64,000 nucleotides of DNA from Sphingomonas qomolangmaensis (GCF_024496245.1 NZ_CP101740.1:3072001-3136000), one strand, 5' to 3'. Counted from the stretch's first letter, positions 47,163 through 56,475 are shown. The notes: generated by a model from the sequence alone, not told the origin. Numbers and translations: made by a program.

Positions 47163-47394
47163 CAGGGCAGATCTGAAGCTCGCAAGGCTACCGGATAGGA
47201 CACCGGTCAAGCTTTCGGTCATGATAACACCCGACTTACACACTGACCTGCAAGCCTATGCGGCAATCTATGCCGAGGCCTACGGCGTTCAGGAGTCGAT
47301 CGCCGAACTCGTCCCCGCGATGCTGACGTCATTTTTAGAAAGCGACCGACGTTTAGCGCGGGACCGCCTCGCGCGGAAGGGGAAGCAGAAATGA
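47101..47394 (+). CDS. DUF2274 protein, start codon probably damaged
   Basis: Residues from 47167 onward (ADLKLARLPDRTPVKLSVMI, DLHTDLQAYAAIYAEAYG) match the small DUF2274 protein that commonly follows trbI. The expected ATG right after the trbI stop is AGG (47164-47166), one base different. The only in-frame start upstream is GTG at 47101, deep inside trbI; ATG at 47221 would remove the first third. Expression is therefore doubtful. Function of the family is unknown to me. Confidence 0.65.
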   Translation: MFAWWSTRILSSRRGAASESDRADLKLARLPDRTPVKLSVMITPDLHTDLQAYAAIYAEAYGVQESIAELVPAMLTSFLESDRRLARDRLARKGKQK

Positions 47395-47457
47395 TCGAGC
47401 GGGCATGGGAGCAAAACATCAAGCCGCTGATGGTTGCACACTTCGACCGCTGTGCGG

Positions 47458-47559
47458 ATGAACGAGCTTAGCCAATCGCGTATTTGGGAGATGATAGAGT
47501 CCGGCGATCTGAACATTCTTAAGGCCGGACGCGCTACGCTCAATCAATTTGGCACCTGA
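47458..47559 (+). pseudogene. truncated excisionase-like helix-turn-helix remnant
   Basis: A 33-codon frame reads MNELSQSRIWEMIESGDLNI and LKAGRATL, then stops. It resembles the core of MerR/excisionase-type helix-turn-helix proteins (LSQSRIWEMI, GDLxxLKxGRxTL) that often sit at the end of conjugative elements. The upstream half is in another frame (MVAHFDRCADERA), so the gene is probably broken. Confidence 0.4.
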
Positions 47560-48629
47560 GGGCATTCACTTCGCCAGCCAGGACGGCGCACGCCTGATAC
47601 CAAGCGCGGACACATATACCCTGCAGGTATGGGTAAACCTACGCCCTGCACCTTATCGTTGTTCATTGTCTCGGGTGCGTGCTTGGAGGTCCCGCTTTCG
47701 ATTTGCTGGCCTTGGGTTTGCAAGGGTCGACGTTGGGATGCGTTATAAGGCAGAGCAACTTTCATAGCGCCCATGGTATCGAGCGGCGCACCTAGATGAA
47801 CCAAGTGTGTGATGACTTCGGCTTGGTAAATCTAAAAGACTGCGAATAGGCGGTGCGCGACCTGCTAGCGTCACATTCATTCCGATGAAAAGCCTGGACC
47901 GCTGAGGAGTCCCTGCCGCAAGGTTGATGGATGCAACCAACGCTGCGGCAGCTTTCGAGGCCAGCAGGACGCGATTGCTAAAAGCAACTGCGCACGCCAA
48001 GGTTACGCTGGTGCCAGATTCCGCTTATGCTAGACAAATGCAGGCGCTTATGTATCGGGTCAACGTCGTGATGGCCACAGGTTATAAAATTTCAATAATA
48101 AGCTGCGGCACTAACGTGGCCGCGGCGCACGCAGATGATGCATATTCGACAAGCGGCTCTACATCATGAAGAACCATAGCTAATATTGAGGATGCAACGG
48201 GCGCAGACATGGGCTGGTCTATTTCCTTGCCGGACATTTTGGTTTGAGTGCCACCATCAGTGGTGCTCATACGGGAAATAATTCTGAAGGCGTTAGCGAG
48301 AGATATAATTGTTTGCGGTGCAGTCAACCACATACATGCGAACCCGATTGAGTTCGATCCCGAGATTTTAGGCCCGGCCAAAACATACAGTATCGATGCA
48401 ACGGGCAGCGCAGAAAGCGACATAGATAGCTAAATATTGAATGGAGCTCGGCTAACCGGCGCAGGCCGCATCGCGATGCCAATATTTAATCCGTAGGGAT
48501 TTGCCGGGCAGGTCTAGGTTCGGTACTGACACCTATTAAGCTTGTCGGGGGTAACTGCCTTCGTTTTTCGGCTAAGGGTTCCGCCGAGATCACCCGTATC
48601 AGCGGCGTTCGTATCACGGAGATAACGGC
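47560..48629. other. gene-poor region between trb module and GH16 gene
   Basis: Just over one kilobase without a recognisable gene. A frame at 47924-48169 encodes 81 residues with no known motif. Composition is more AT-rich than the trb genes, especially 48080-48440. No integrase or attachment site was identified, although this is where the edge of a conjugative element would be expected. Confidence 0.4.
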
Positions 48630-49919
48630 ATGATCCGACTTTTTATGACTAGCGCCGCCCTCCTTGCGGCAGCGATCGCCAGCGCGCAGACCGTGCCCGG
48701 CGAGAAGGCTAAGGCGGCGCTGCTCACGCTATCGGCCTACGTGGAAGACGCTGCCCCACCCGCATTCGAGCCGGTCGCCGACACATACAAGGGCGGCACC
48801 ACATACCCCGCCGCGGCCAAGGTGTCGCTGGAATCGTTCGAAGTGCCGGTCGGTGCGAATACGATCTATGTAACGGTTAACCTCGACGGCGAAACGGCGA
48901 ACACCGTGATCGCCTCTGTACGGGTCTTCAACGGCGATAAGGGCCGAGCATCACCCGATACGACTAAGTCGGTGTTCTTCCGGCCCGGCGATCCGCTGCG
49001 GCAGACGGTGAGCTTCGAGGTATCCGGCATGGTTGAGGGCGCGAACGTCAAGATCAGCCAGACCAGCGTGCCGGATGGCGGCACCCGCATCAATGGCGAT
49101 CAGCTTGCGACCGCTCGCGCCGGGGCGATCAACGTGGCGCTGCCGACTGGTCGCGCACCGATGCAGTTCGCGCCGATCGGCAATCTGGCCTACGAAGCCA
49201 CCGGCGCGACAATCAAGTTCGACGACAAGGGCGGGCTTGGCACCTGGACGACAGCGCTGGCGCACGGTCGCACGCAAGTCGGCAATGGCGAAAGCGGCTA
49301 TTATGGTACGGTTGCGATGGGCGGGCTTGAGCGCCGCGGTGATGTGCTCGCGATCAAGAGTGGCAAGCTGACCGCGCCGGTGCGCGACGGCTTAGTGCAA
49401 TATGCGCACCGCGGTCAGGTTCTGACCGGCCAGCGCGCACCTGAAATGCAGTTCCGCTACGGCACAATCGAGTGGGAAGCGATCATGCCCGACCGCAAGG
49501 ACTCGTGGCCTGCGCTGTGGCTTCTGCCGACGACTGGCTGGCCCCCCGAGATCGATGTGTACGAAGGGTTCGGTTATAACGGCAGCTGGCGGTTCCCTTC
49601 GAGCCTGTCGAGCAACCTGCACGGCGGGAAGAACAATCAGCGGACGTTTACCCGCCCGGCCGATCGGCAGACCATGGCGACGCACGGGCTCAAGCCGACG
49701 CTGACAACCGAGTTCCATAAGTTCGCCACCGTCGTCGAGCCCAATTGGATCACAATGTACGTAGATGGCGTCGAGACGATCCGGTACGCCAATCCGTTCG
49801 CCGGCGTGCTCTGGTACCCACTGATGAACGTCGCGGTGAAGGCGAGCCCCACCTCGCCCTATGCTGACGGCAGCGGCGAAATGCTGGTGCGGTCGGTGCG
49901 TATCTGGAAGGCGCAGTAA
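48630..49919 (+). CDS. GH16 glycosidase, paralogue 4
   Basis: A secreted 429-residue protein. The signal peptide ends IASAQT near residue 20. A beta-sandwich domain (residues 50-170) has SVFFRPGDPLRQTVSF and SVPDGGTR. The GH16 domain has HGRTQVGNGESGYYGT, MPDRKDSWPALWL and EIDVYE at 307-312 (Glu307, Asp309, Glu312). It is closest in layout to paralogue 1. It stands alone after the trb module, flanked by decayed DNA. A good ribosome binding site (CGGAGATAACGGC) precedes the ATG. Probably acts on the same polysaccharide as paralogues 1 and 3. Confidence 0.88.
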   Translation: MIRLFMTSAALLAAAIASAQTVPGEKAKAALLTLSAYVEDAAPPAFEPVADTYKGGTTYPAAAKVSLESFEVPVGANTIYVTVNLDGETANTVIASVRVFNGDKGRASPDTTKSVFFRPGDPLRQTVSFEVSGMVEGANVKISQTSVPDGGTRINGDQLATARAGAINVALPTGRAPMQFAPIGNLAYEATGATIKFDDKGGLGTWTTALAHGRTQVGNGESGYYGTVAMGGLERRGDVLAIKSGKLTAPVRDGLVQYAHRGQVLTGQRAPEMQFRYGTIEWEAIMPDRKDSWPALWLLPTTGWPPEIDVYEGFGYNGSWRFPSSLSSNLHGGKNNQRTFTRPADRQTMATHGLKPTLTTEFHKFATVVEPNWITMYVDGVETIRYANPFAGVLWYPLMNVAVKASPTSPYADGSGEMLVRSVRIWKAQ

Positions 49920-49999
49920 TGCGGGCATCCAGGATCCACTACGACGGCGGCTTGCCGGGCGTCCGCGCAGCAACCATCGTGCGGCATCTTCCTCGTTTC

Positions 50000-50220
50000 A
50001 TAGCGGCCACCAGCAGGCATTCCAATAATGCCATCGGTTGCAACCACTGCGCCCGGCCGTAAGCTTGCAGCCCGATCGCCGGCCGATCAGGGAATAGCCT
50101 CGTCCCTTCTTCGCGATCAGCGCATCGATGTCGCTGGCATTCAGTTCGCGCTGGGCATGGCATCGATCACAGGAGACCTTTACCCGCTTGCCAGAGCCGT
50201 CGGCGATCTTTTTAGCGCGG
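50000..50220 (-). pseudogene. possible fragment of a small Cys-rich protein
   Basis: One reverse frame gives GKRVKVSCDRCHAQRELNAS, then DIDALIAKKGRGYSLIGRRS and GCKLTAG before a stop. The C-x-x-C pairing and codon use look coding, but there is no start codon: the frame is cut by the IS66 remnant at 50222. I cannot name the family. Confidence 0.35.
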
Positions 50221-50221
50221 C

Positions 50222-50703
50222 CTACGCTTCCTTCCCGATCGGATCGCCGGCAGGTGGGTCGCGCTTCAGCCCTTGCTGTACCTGGAGCGCCAGACCGAAC
50301 ATCCCGCGGCGCATATCGGTGCAGCCGGTAGCAAGCCAGATCCTGACGTCGCTGCGGACCGGGATCATCGCCGCAACGACCGGATCACCGCCGTCACCAG
50401 CCCGGGCGGAGCGTCGGCCGCTATCCGTAGGACCGCCCCGCCGACCTCCAACACCACAGCGCATCCCGCCGCCGCCGCCGGTTCAGGCTCGCAACTGACA
50501 GTCACCGCCGAGAAGGCTTGTGACACTGGCTCGGAAAGATCGCGCCGCCACCGGTATAGCTGGCTCGGTCGCAAGTCCGCACGTCGAGCGACCTCCGCCA
50601 CGCTCGCCCCCGGCTCGCAAGCCGCCGCCACAAGCGCGCGCTTCTGCTCGTCCGTCCAAACCCGGCGTCGGTCCAAACCCGAGATCACCGTCACCTGACT
50701 CAT
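50222..50703 (-). mobile_element. IS66-family remnant (tnpA and truncated tnpB)
   Basis: Contains an intact-looking tnpA (50365-50703) and the first part of tnpB (from ATG at 50368 leftward), overlapping as ATGA. TnpB reads MIPVRSDVRIWLATGCTDMR, RGMFGLALQVQQGLKRDPPA and then breaks off at about 50225. The tnpC transposase is missing, so the element cannot move by itself. Confidence 0.82.
50365..50703 (-). CDS. IS66 accessory protein TnpA
   Basis: A 112-residue IS66 OrfA/TnpA protein. It has the helix-turn-helix RRRVWTDEQKRALVAAACEP, GASVAEVARRADLRPSQLYR and WRRDL, and a C-terminal beta part with VVLEVGGAVLRIAADAPPGL. The frame is complete from ATG at 50703 to the stop overlapping tnpB. Without tnpC it is only a remnant gene. 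Confidence 0.85.
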   Translation of the reverse strand: MSQVTVISGLDRRRVWTDEQKRALVAAACEPGASVAEVARRADLRPSQLYRWRRDLSEPVSQAFSAVTVSCEPEPAAAAGCAVVLEVGGAVLRIAADAPPGLVTAVIRSLRR

Positions 50704-50823
50704 CGCACCACCGCTAACACCAGTGCAAACACCGTCGCTTGCACCAGTGCTACGTCAGCCGATCACCCGCCCACAGCAAGGCGGTCTCCACCGCAGGCTT
50801 ACGATGAAACGATCGCTCGCCTG

Positions 50824-51830
50824 ATGGAAGAGTCAGAAATCGTTGTCACCAAGACTTCCGTCACGGTAGGAACGGGTGAAAGGATTGTGGCGGCCCTCGC
50901 GCGGGTGCTCGCCGAGCGTCAGCGACGACTTCGATTCCAGCATCCTCTCCAATCCCGAATGCCTAAAAGAGAGTTCGGTGGTTTCAGATTATCCGACGCC
51001 GATCGCATCATCGTCAGTTCCCGCGCCGCGCAGGTGATCATTCAGATGCGAAAACTCTATGCCCCCGGTTAATTGCAACCACAAAAGATGATCGCGATGT
51101 ATGTTTGCAGCGCCGAGTTCACCAAGTATGTCGCTAAATGCATGCTGGGCTCGCGCATCAGCTTCATGAACGAGATGGCAAATCTGGCCGAACTGCTGGA
51201 TGCCGATATCGAGCAGGTTCGCCGTGGCGTCGACAGCGATCCGCGCAACGGCCACCATTTCATTGATTCGGGCATCGGCTACGGCGGCTCGTGTTTTCCG
51301 AAGGACGTCTCCGCAATGATTCACGCGGCGATGAAGATCGGCTACGATCCGCTGATGCTGCATGCTGTCGAACCGCGCAACCGCCCCGAAGTCCGTGCTG
51401 GCCAACCAGGTGCGGAGCCCATCCGGCAGCGATCTGGCCGACGTGCGGTTCTCTCTGTGGGGGCTCGCCGTAAAAGCCAATACCGACGGCATGCGCTAGG
51501 CATCCTCCCTTGTCATCATGGCGCTCTTGTGGGAGGCGGGGGCCATCATTCAGGCTTTCGATTCCGAGGCGATGAAGCAGTGTCAGGATATTCACGGTTA
51601 CCGAAGCGATCTCGTCTTTTGTGGTACCAAGGAAGCGGTCCTTCGCAGTGCCGACGCGCTACTGATTGCGACCGAGCGGAAAAACTTCCAGGCGCCGATC
51701 TGATCCGCGACACGCTGTCCACGCCGCTAATCTTTGGCGGCCGCAATGTCTATCATCCAGCCATCGTCGCCTGTTACGCGATCCGGTATCACTCGATCGG
51801 TCGACCCGTAGCTGGCAACTTCACCAAGAG
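50824..51830 (+). pseudogene. ugd: decayed UDP-glucose 6-dehydrogenase
   Basis: Pieces of UDP-glucose dehydrogenase occur in order: VVTKTSVTVGTGERI, then (other frame) AEFTKYVAKCMLGSRISFMN, EMANLAELLDADIEQVRRGV and the catalytic-site segment GYGGSCFPKDVSAMIHAAMK. Later come LLWEAGAIIQAFDSEAM, DALLIATERKNFQAP and LIFGGRNVYHPA in changing frames. The N-terminal NAD-binding part is absent. The active enzyme makes UDP-glucuronate for EPS, so its loss here would need a second copy elsewhere or an EPS without glucuronic acid. Confidence 0.85.
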
Positions 51831-51929
51831 GGCCGCGAACGCCGAAAGTCCGCTCCAAGCTTCGGCAGTGTAATAGGGTCGGCTCCTTCCGAAACATCGC
51901 CCTGAATAACGTCGTAGAAAGTTTGTTGC

Positions 51930-52985
51930 ATGAAAATTCTGTTTGCAGGCGGTAATGGCTATCTCCCTGAATTCAACGGGGGCGTGCAGTCGAGCACTGA
52001 CCATCTGGTTCGGCAATGCATTGCCCGCGGTCATGAGACGGCGGTTTTGGCCGCACTTTTCGGCGACGGGTTGCGGGGATTCAAAGCGCGCTTAAAGCTG
52101 AAGCTTGGCCGGGCGCCTGTCGCTATCGACCGAGATCTCGGCTACCCGGTGATGCGGGCTTGGTTTCCCTGGGAGGTGGCCGGCTATGTGGCGAAGACCT
52201 TTCACCCGGACGTGGCCTTGGTTCAGTGCCACAAGGCCGTGAAGGTCGGGGCTGCGTTAGATGCAGCCGGCGTTCCCCTTGTCGTCTATCTCAGAAATGT
52301 TGAATTTGAAGAGCTGGCAGGAGACCCAAGAGATCTCACAACAGCAAAGTTTATCGCCAATTCCGAGTTCACGGCGGAAGCCTACAAGAAGGCCTTCGGG
52401 ATCGATAGTGTCGTTATCCCGCCGACCATAGACAAGGCGAAGTACACGTACACGAAGACCGACGAATTCGTCAGTTTCATTAATCTGTATCCTGAAAAGG
52501 GATTTGAAACAGCATTGGCTGTTGCGCGAATATGCCCTAAGATTTCGTTTCTTTTTGTGGAAAGCTGGAAGCTCGATGGGGACCTGCTAAATCAAATTGA
52601 AAATTCGCTCGCCGCGCTACCCAACGTCACGTTCATGCGGCGAACCAACAACATGCGGGAGGTCTTTGGCCGGACGAAAATTCTTTTTGCTCCCAGTCAG
52701 TGGGAGGAGGCATGGGGCCGTGTCGCCTCGGAAGCCCATTGCAGTGGCATCCCGGTCGTCGGTTCAAACCGCGGCGGCTTACCAGAGGCCATCGGGCCCG
52801 GCGGCATCATTCTTCCGCATGACGCGCCGCCCGAAGAGTGGGCAGCTGCCATTCGATCGCTGTGGACCGATTCGACGGTCTACGCTTCTTTCTCGCGAGC
52901 TGCGGTGGAATATGCGGGGAGAGCTCAGTTGGACTCTGCTGCCCAGTTCGAGACGTTTATTGGCGTTCTCGAAGGCGCCAAGTAG
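51930..52985 (+). CDS. GT4 glycosyltransferase
   Basis: A 351-residue GT-B enzyme. It begins MKILFAGGNGYLPEFNGGVQ with the Gly-rich acceptor loop. It has FIANSEFTAEAYKKAFGI, FINLYPEKGFETALAVAR and the donor-binding block FAPSQWEEAWGRVASEAHCS followed by GIPVVGSNRGGLPEAIG, with the E-x7-E spacing of GT4 enzymes. It is intact although its upstream neighbour is decayed. It probably adds a hexose to a cell-surface glycan. Starts elsewhere are unlikely because this is the usual GT4 N-terminus. Confidence 0.85.
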   Translation: MKILFAGGNGYLPEFNGGVQSSTDHLVRQCIARGHETAVLAALFGDGLRGFKARLKLKLGRAPVAIDRDLGYPVMRAWFPWEVAGYVAKTFHPDVALVQCHKAVKVGAALDAAGVPLVVYLRNVEFEELAGDPRDLTTAKFIANSEFTAEAYKKAFGIDSVVIPPTIDKAKYTYTKTDEFVSFINLYPEKGFETALAVARICPKISFLFVESWKLDGDLLNQIENSLAALPNVTFMRRTNNMREVFGRTKILFAPSQWEEAWGRVASEAHCSGIPVVGSNRGGLPEAIGPGGIILPHDAPPEEWAAAIRSLWTDSTVYASFSRAAVEYAGRAQLDSAAQFETFIGVLEGAK

Positions 52986-53011
52986 TCGGCTGTCTGGCCT
53001 GCGTCGCCTTC

Positions 53012-53574
53012 AAAATCGGCATTTTGGGGAAGGGCGTTCGAATAGATCATCCAACCAGCCGCGATTGGCGATGATGGGGTTTAGGCGAAGTGCGAGAACT
53101 CCGACTTTGCGTCGTATGGATGCTCCGACATTGCATGTTCGGTTTGTGGTTTCGTCCGAGGTTTCATCGACCGTATGCTGGCTGAACGGAGCAAGGCCCG
53201 GACCCCGCCCGGTCGATGTCCGGATGCTCCGTCATTATCGCCCGCATCTTCTTTCTGGGTACGGTAGCAACCTTTCCGGGCGTGATCACCTGGATGCTAT
53301 GGTTCATCTCGGCAAATAGCCTGATGTGGAAGTTGCAAGCATGGTCCGGCGTCAGGGCGGCCTAGAATTACCGCGTCCCGCCCGGGATTTTATTATAGCG
53401 AAACGCACAGCCTTCAAGAATAACCAACATTGGGCCAAGCTCCGCGCCTTCGCCAATCTGTCCCTGTCGAGCAATAAATTGCCGGTGCCGCGAAATGGAA
53501 TCTCCAAGTGCCGTGATGCCGTCGCCGGTCAGCTCAACCACGCACCCGAACTTTGAAGTGAACGGATTCGTCAT
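53012..53574 (-). pseudogene. decayed Crp/Fnr-family regulator
   Basis: From 53574 leftward one frame reads MTNPFTSKFGCVVELTGDGI, HRQFIARQGQIGEG and MLVILEGCAFRYNKIPGG before stops at 53392. The same frame then resumes with FAEMNHSIQVITPGKVATVP. A further frame gives SQHTVDETSDETTNRTCNVG. This follows the order of the cyclic-nucleotide-binding fold and the dimer helix of sphingomonad-style Crp/Fnr proteins (VLEGxAxRY, EMDHSIxTLTPxKVAxIP, LVDET). The helix-turn-helix is not recognisable. Confidence 0.65.
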
Positions 53575-54054
53575 GCCACCTGCATGGTAATTCCTATCAC
53601 GAATCATAATAAGCATCCTATTATCTATAGCTTATAGTATATTGCGACTTCGAAGATAAGCCTTGAAAGTTTTTGGATGCTGCCGCATCGGTGTATTGTC
53701 GGAAGCATTCCGGTGGGCGCGTTCCACCCGCATCTTCTCTTATCGATAGAAAGGAGATTGATGCGCTATCAACTGCAATCTGCTTTGATCTTTACTTTGG
53801 GTAGCCGAGGCTGAATCTCGAATGGCGAACGCCGCTACTCTACGCGATTATCGCCGGCATAAGAATGGCTCGCATGCACTGCCCATTATCGAGTGGCGGG
53901 CTGAAGTCGCGGCCGGGTTTTAAACGCAGCAGTTTCTCCATTATTGATCCAACGTGGTGCTGAAACGCAGTCTGGAATCGAATTAGCCTGATTTGGCTTG
54001 CAGGCAGCCTTCGAAAACGTCAGCCTGTTGCAAATGCAAAAAGGGAACGGCTTA
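53575..54054. other. AT-richer intergenic region
   Basis: About 480 bases upstream of the oxidoreductase gene, with an AT-rich patch at 53600-53670 that may hold promoters for both directions. No gene was recognised. Confidence 0.4.
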
Positions 54055-55272
54055 ATGAGGGTTGCGCTGATAGGGTGCGGTTATGTTGCTGATGCGTATA
54101 TGAGATCGCTACGAGAGCACTCCGAATTAGAGATCATTGGCGCCACAGACCGAAATGCAGATCGTGCGCGGACCTTTTGTGCATATCACCATATACAGCA
54201 TTTTCTGCACTTAGATGACATATTGAGTGACCACAGTATCGAGATGGTAATAAACCTTACTAATCCCGAAAGTCACTTTGGGATTAATGCCGCGGCCATG
54301 GGGGCCGGTAAACATGTATATTCCGAAAAGCCGATCGCGCTATGCAAAGAGGATGTGGCACAACTCTCTGTTATAGCCGAACAAAACAGCGTACTCTTTA
54401 GCTCGGCCCCATGCCATGTGATAAGTGAGAGCATAGATGTGCTAGTCGGAGCTGTCGATGCGGGCGTTATTGGTAAGCCGGTCCTTGCTTATGTTGCATA
54501 CGAAGACGATATCATTGCTCCGAATAAACGACCTTGGGAGTGGCGATCAGAGTCAGGAGCACCATGGCCAGCTAAGAACGAGTTTGAGACCGGATGCACA
54601 TATCAGCACGCTGGGTACTGCTTGACAATACTACATCGGTTATTCGGCCGTGCTACGGCAATTACCGCATTCTCTACGACGTTAGTTCCAGACAAGGGGG
54701 TATCCGTAGGTTCGATGGCTCCCGACTTCTCCGTTAGCTCCATTGAGTATCCTAATGGGCTGGTAGCTACCGTAACTATCGGACTGGTAGCGCCTGGGGA
54801 TAGATCAATCGTCATAGTTGGGACAACGGGATCTCTAAGAATCACAAATATTAGAAATGACACTCAGAACGTTGACATCACTGTCAACGGCGGTCTGAGG
54901 GGATTAATCCGTCGGGTCGCGAGTCGACTTGATATCGACTTGGGTAATTTTGGTCGTTTCGTTGTTTATAAAAGAATAAAGTCAAAAAGATTCGGGCTGA
55001 GAAAATATCGGCAGAAAGTCGACTATCTATTGGGGCCAGTAGAATTGATTAAAGCGATATCGGAAACGAGACGCAGCATTCTCGGCCCAGAACTCGGGCA
55101 GCATATCGCAGAACTTTCGGAGGTTATGCAGCATCCAGAGCGCTTCGGAAATCGTCGCGTAGTTTTGGATCAAGAGAACTCACCGGTCGCAAGCTGCTCA
55201 ATGGGCGCTGTAACTTTACCGACATCGCTATGCGTGAGTGTCGGATCGAAAAATGGCGCTTTGACATGCTGA
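54055..55272 (+). CDS. Gfo/Idh/MocA-family oxidoreductase
   Basis: A 405-residue NAD(P)-dependent sugar oxidoreductase. The N-terminal Rossmann fold has VALIGCGYVADAYMRSLREH and ATDRNADRAR. The family catalytic motif is KHVYSEKPIA (Glu-Lys-Pro), and a later GCTYQHAGYCLTILHRLF contains the His/Tyr region. Family members oxidise or epimerise sugars and sugar nucleotides. Codons are much richer in A and T than in the flanking genes (for example ATA, AGA, TTA), which suggests recent transfer. The ATG at 54055 is chosen since it starts MRVALIGCGYV; the frame is open back to 53998. Confidence 0.85.
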   Translation: MRVALIGCGYVADAYMRSLREHSELEIIGATDRNADRARTFCAYHHIQHFLHLDDILSDHSIEMVINLTNPESHFGINAAAMGAGKHVYSEKPIALCKEDVAQLSVIAEQNSVLFSSAPCHVISESIDVLVGAVDAGVIGKPVLAYVAYEDDIIAPNKRPWEWRSESGAPWPAKNEFETGCTYQHAGYCLTILHRLFGRATAITAFSTTLVPDKGVSVGSMAPDFSVSSIEYPNGLVATVTIGLVAPGDRSIVIVGTTGSLRITNIRNDTQNVDITVNGGLRGLIRRVASRLDIDLGNFGRFVVYKRIKSKRFGLRKYRQKVDYLLGPVELIKAISETRRSILGPELGQHIAELSEVMQHPERFGNRRVVLDQENSPVASCSMGAVTLPTSLCVSVGSKNGALTC

Positions 55273-55746
55273 CGATTCATAAGCCGGCGCGTCAAGACGT
55301 GACGGTTCGCAACTACCTCGATCTGACGGATCTAACGCGCGGCGCGTTGAAGTATACGCGTCAGGTCTCTCAGCCTCGATGGCCTGCTGCTCCGGCAGCG
55401 CATGAATGAACATGTGCCGTTGCTCGAACGGTCTAGCGAAAGCAATTTGAACCCTGTTAGGGTCACATCTGATTGGTTCCGGCAGCGCACCAGTGACCCC
55501 AACGGCCCAGCAATCGACCACGCCGTGAAGATGGTCGAAGAACAGTGTGGCCATCAGTCTAGGAAAGGCGCGCGCGATGTCACCCGCACCGTTGAGTGAA
55601 AGCCCGTAAGCCACGAGCTCATGGTACCATATTTCGTCGCGGACGAGCTTCCGTGCAAGCGCCAAGTCGATTTTGGGCGTGCCTTTCACGAAGTTCACCC
55701 CGGTTGCTGTGTAAGCGTCCCGGTGTCGATTGTCTGCGCGGCCCAT
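55228..55746 (-). CDS. hypothetical protein
   Basis: A 172-residue open frame. The part from about residue 15 to 115 (GVNFVKGTPKIDLALARKLV, RDEIWYHELVAYGLSLNGAG) has convincing codon use, while the C-terminal 60 residues look random and overlap the oxidoreductase end by 45 bases. I do not recognise the family. It may be a truncated gene whose end was replaced at the junction with the transferred oxidoreductase. Confidence 0.4.
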   Translation of the reverse strand: MGRADNRHRDAYTATGVNFVKGTPKIDLALARKLVRDEIWYHELVAYGLSLNGAGDIARAFPRLMATLFFDHLHGVVDCWAVGVTGALPEPIRCDPNRVQIAFARPFEQRHMFIHALPEQQAIEAERPDAYTSTRRALDPSDRGSCEPSRLDAPAYESSACQSAIFRSDTHA

Positions 55747-55797
55747 TCTTGCCCGAAAGCCGCTATAATCGTTCTAGGCGGACAGCAATGGGTCGTT

Positions 55798-56178
55798 TCA
55801 GGGCTCGAAAGGCGGCGCCATTTGCGCAAGCGAGCTTTCGATTAAAATCTCCTCGAACGCCGCGGGTACCAGCGGATAATCAAAATCGACGCCGAAAGCG
55901 CCGTTACGGCTCCACGTCACCCAGCCGGCAGGGCGGATACGTTCATCGAACACGATTTCCACAAACGATCCCACCGCGACGTGGTCATTTGTTACGAGCC
56001 CGCACCCGACCCGTGACAAGTCGCACACGGTTGCGGCTATCTGGTGCCGCGTAAGGGTGGCGATCTCCACGGTACGGCGAACCTGCCGTCGCGCACATTG
56101 GCGCTTGTCATAGAACGCATCAGGGCGTGCTTTTGCCAGTCCATAAGCCATAACGGGATCAGAACGCGCCGCACCCAA
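55798..56178 (-). CDS. PilZ-domain cyclic-di-GMP receptor
   Basis: A 126-residue single-domain PilZ protein. The c-di-GMP-binding arginines are in CARRQVRRTVEIA (R31-x3-R35) and the second motif is DLSRVGCG at 53-60 (D-x-S-x-x-G). The barrel continues with AGWVTWSRNGAFGVDFDYPL. Such proteins bind c-di-GMP and pass the signal to partners in EPS synthesis or motility. ATG at 56151 (MAYGLAKAR) is an alternative start. No obvious operon partner adjoins it. A PAS-GGDEF cyclase lies 6 kb away. Confidence 0.85.
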   Translation of the reverse strand: MGAARSDPVMAYGLAKARPDAFYDKRQCARRQVRRTVEIATLTRHQIAATVCDLSRVGCGLVTNDHVAVGSFVEIVFDERIRPAGWVTWSRNGAFGVDFDYPLVPAAFEEILIESSLAQMAPPFEP

Positions 56179-56263
56179 AATAGACGCAAGCTTGTCGCTG
56201 CGCGTACAAATTTGTACTCACCGCAGGCCGCCTCAATCGCTGCGGCGTTTAATTGTCGGCTCT

Positions 56264-56285
56264 CTTCGGCGGATCGGCGGGCTTC
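56264..56285. repeat. 22-base direct repeat, copy 1
   Basis: Identical to 57291-57312, with weaker similarity for about 12 more bases. On the reverse strand both copies read KPADPPK followed within six codons by a stop, so they may be the ends of two related small genes or of decayed copies. Confidence 0.5.
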
Positions 56286-56475
56286 CACCTATCGGGGCTA
56301 GGCTGATCGCGACTATAGTTCGGTCCCGCTCGAATGCTGAGCGGCTTCTGCCGGGCTGACCCACGACGGGCACCCCAGACTGTAGGAAAATCGCGAACTT
56401 CGCTGGCTTTCCGCTGGCCTCAATTGGGCCATGTTAGTCTGTCTGGCTAACAAGCATCACGCTGGCCAATCACGA

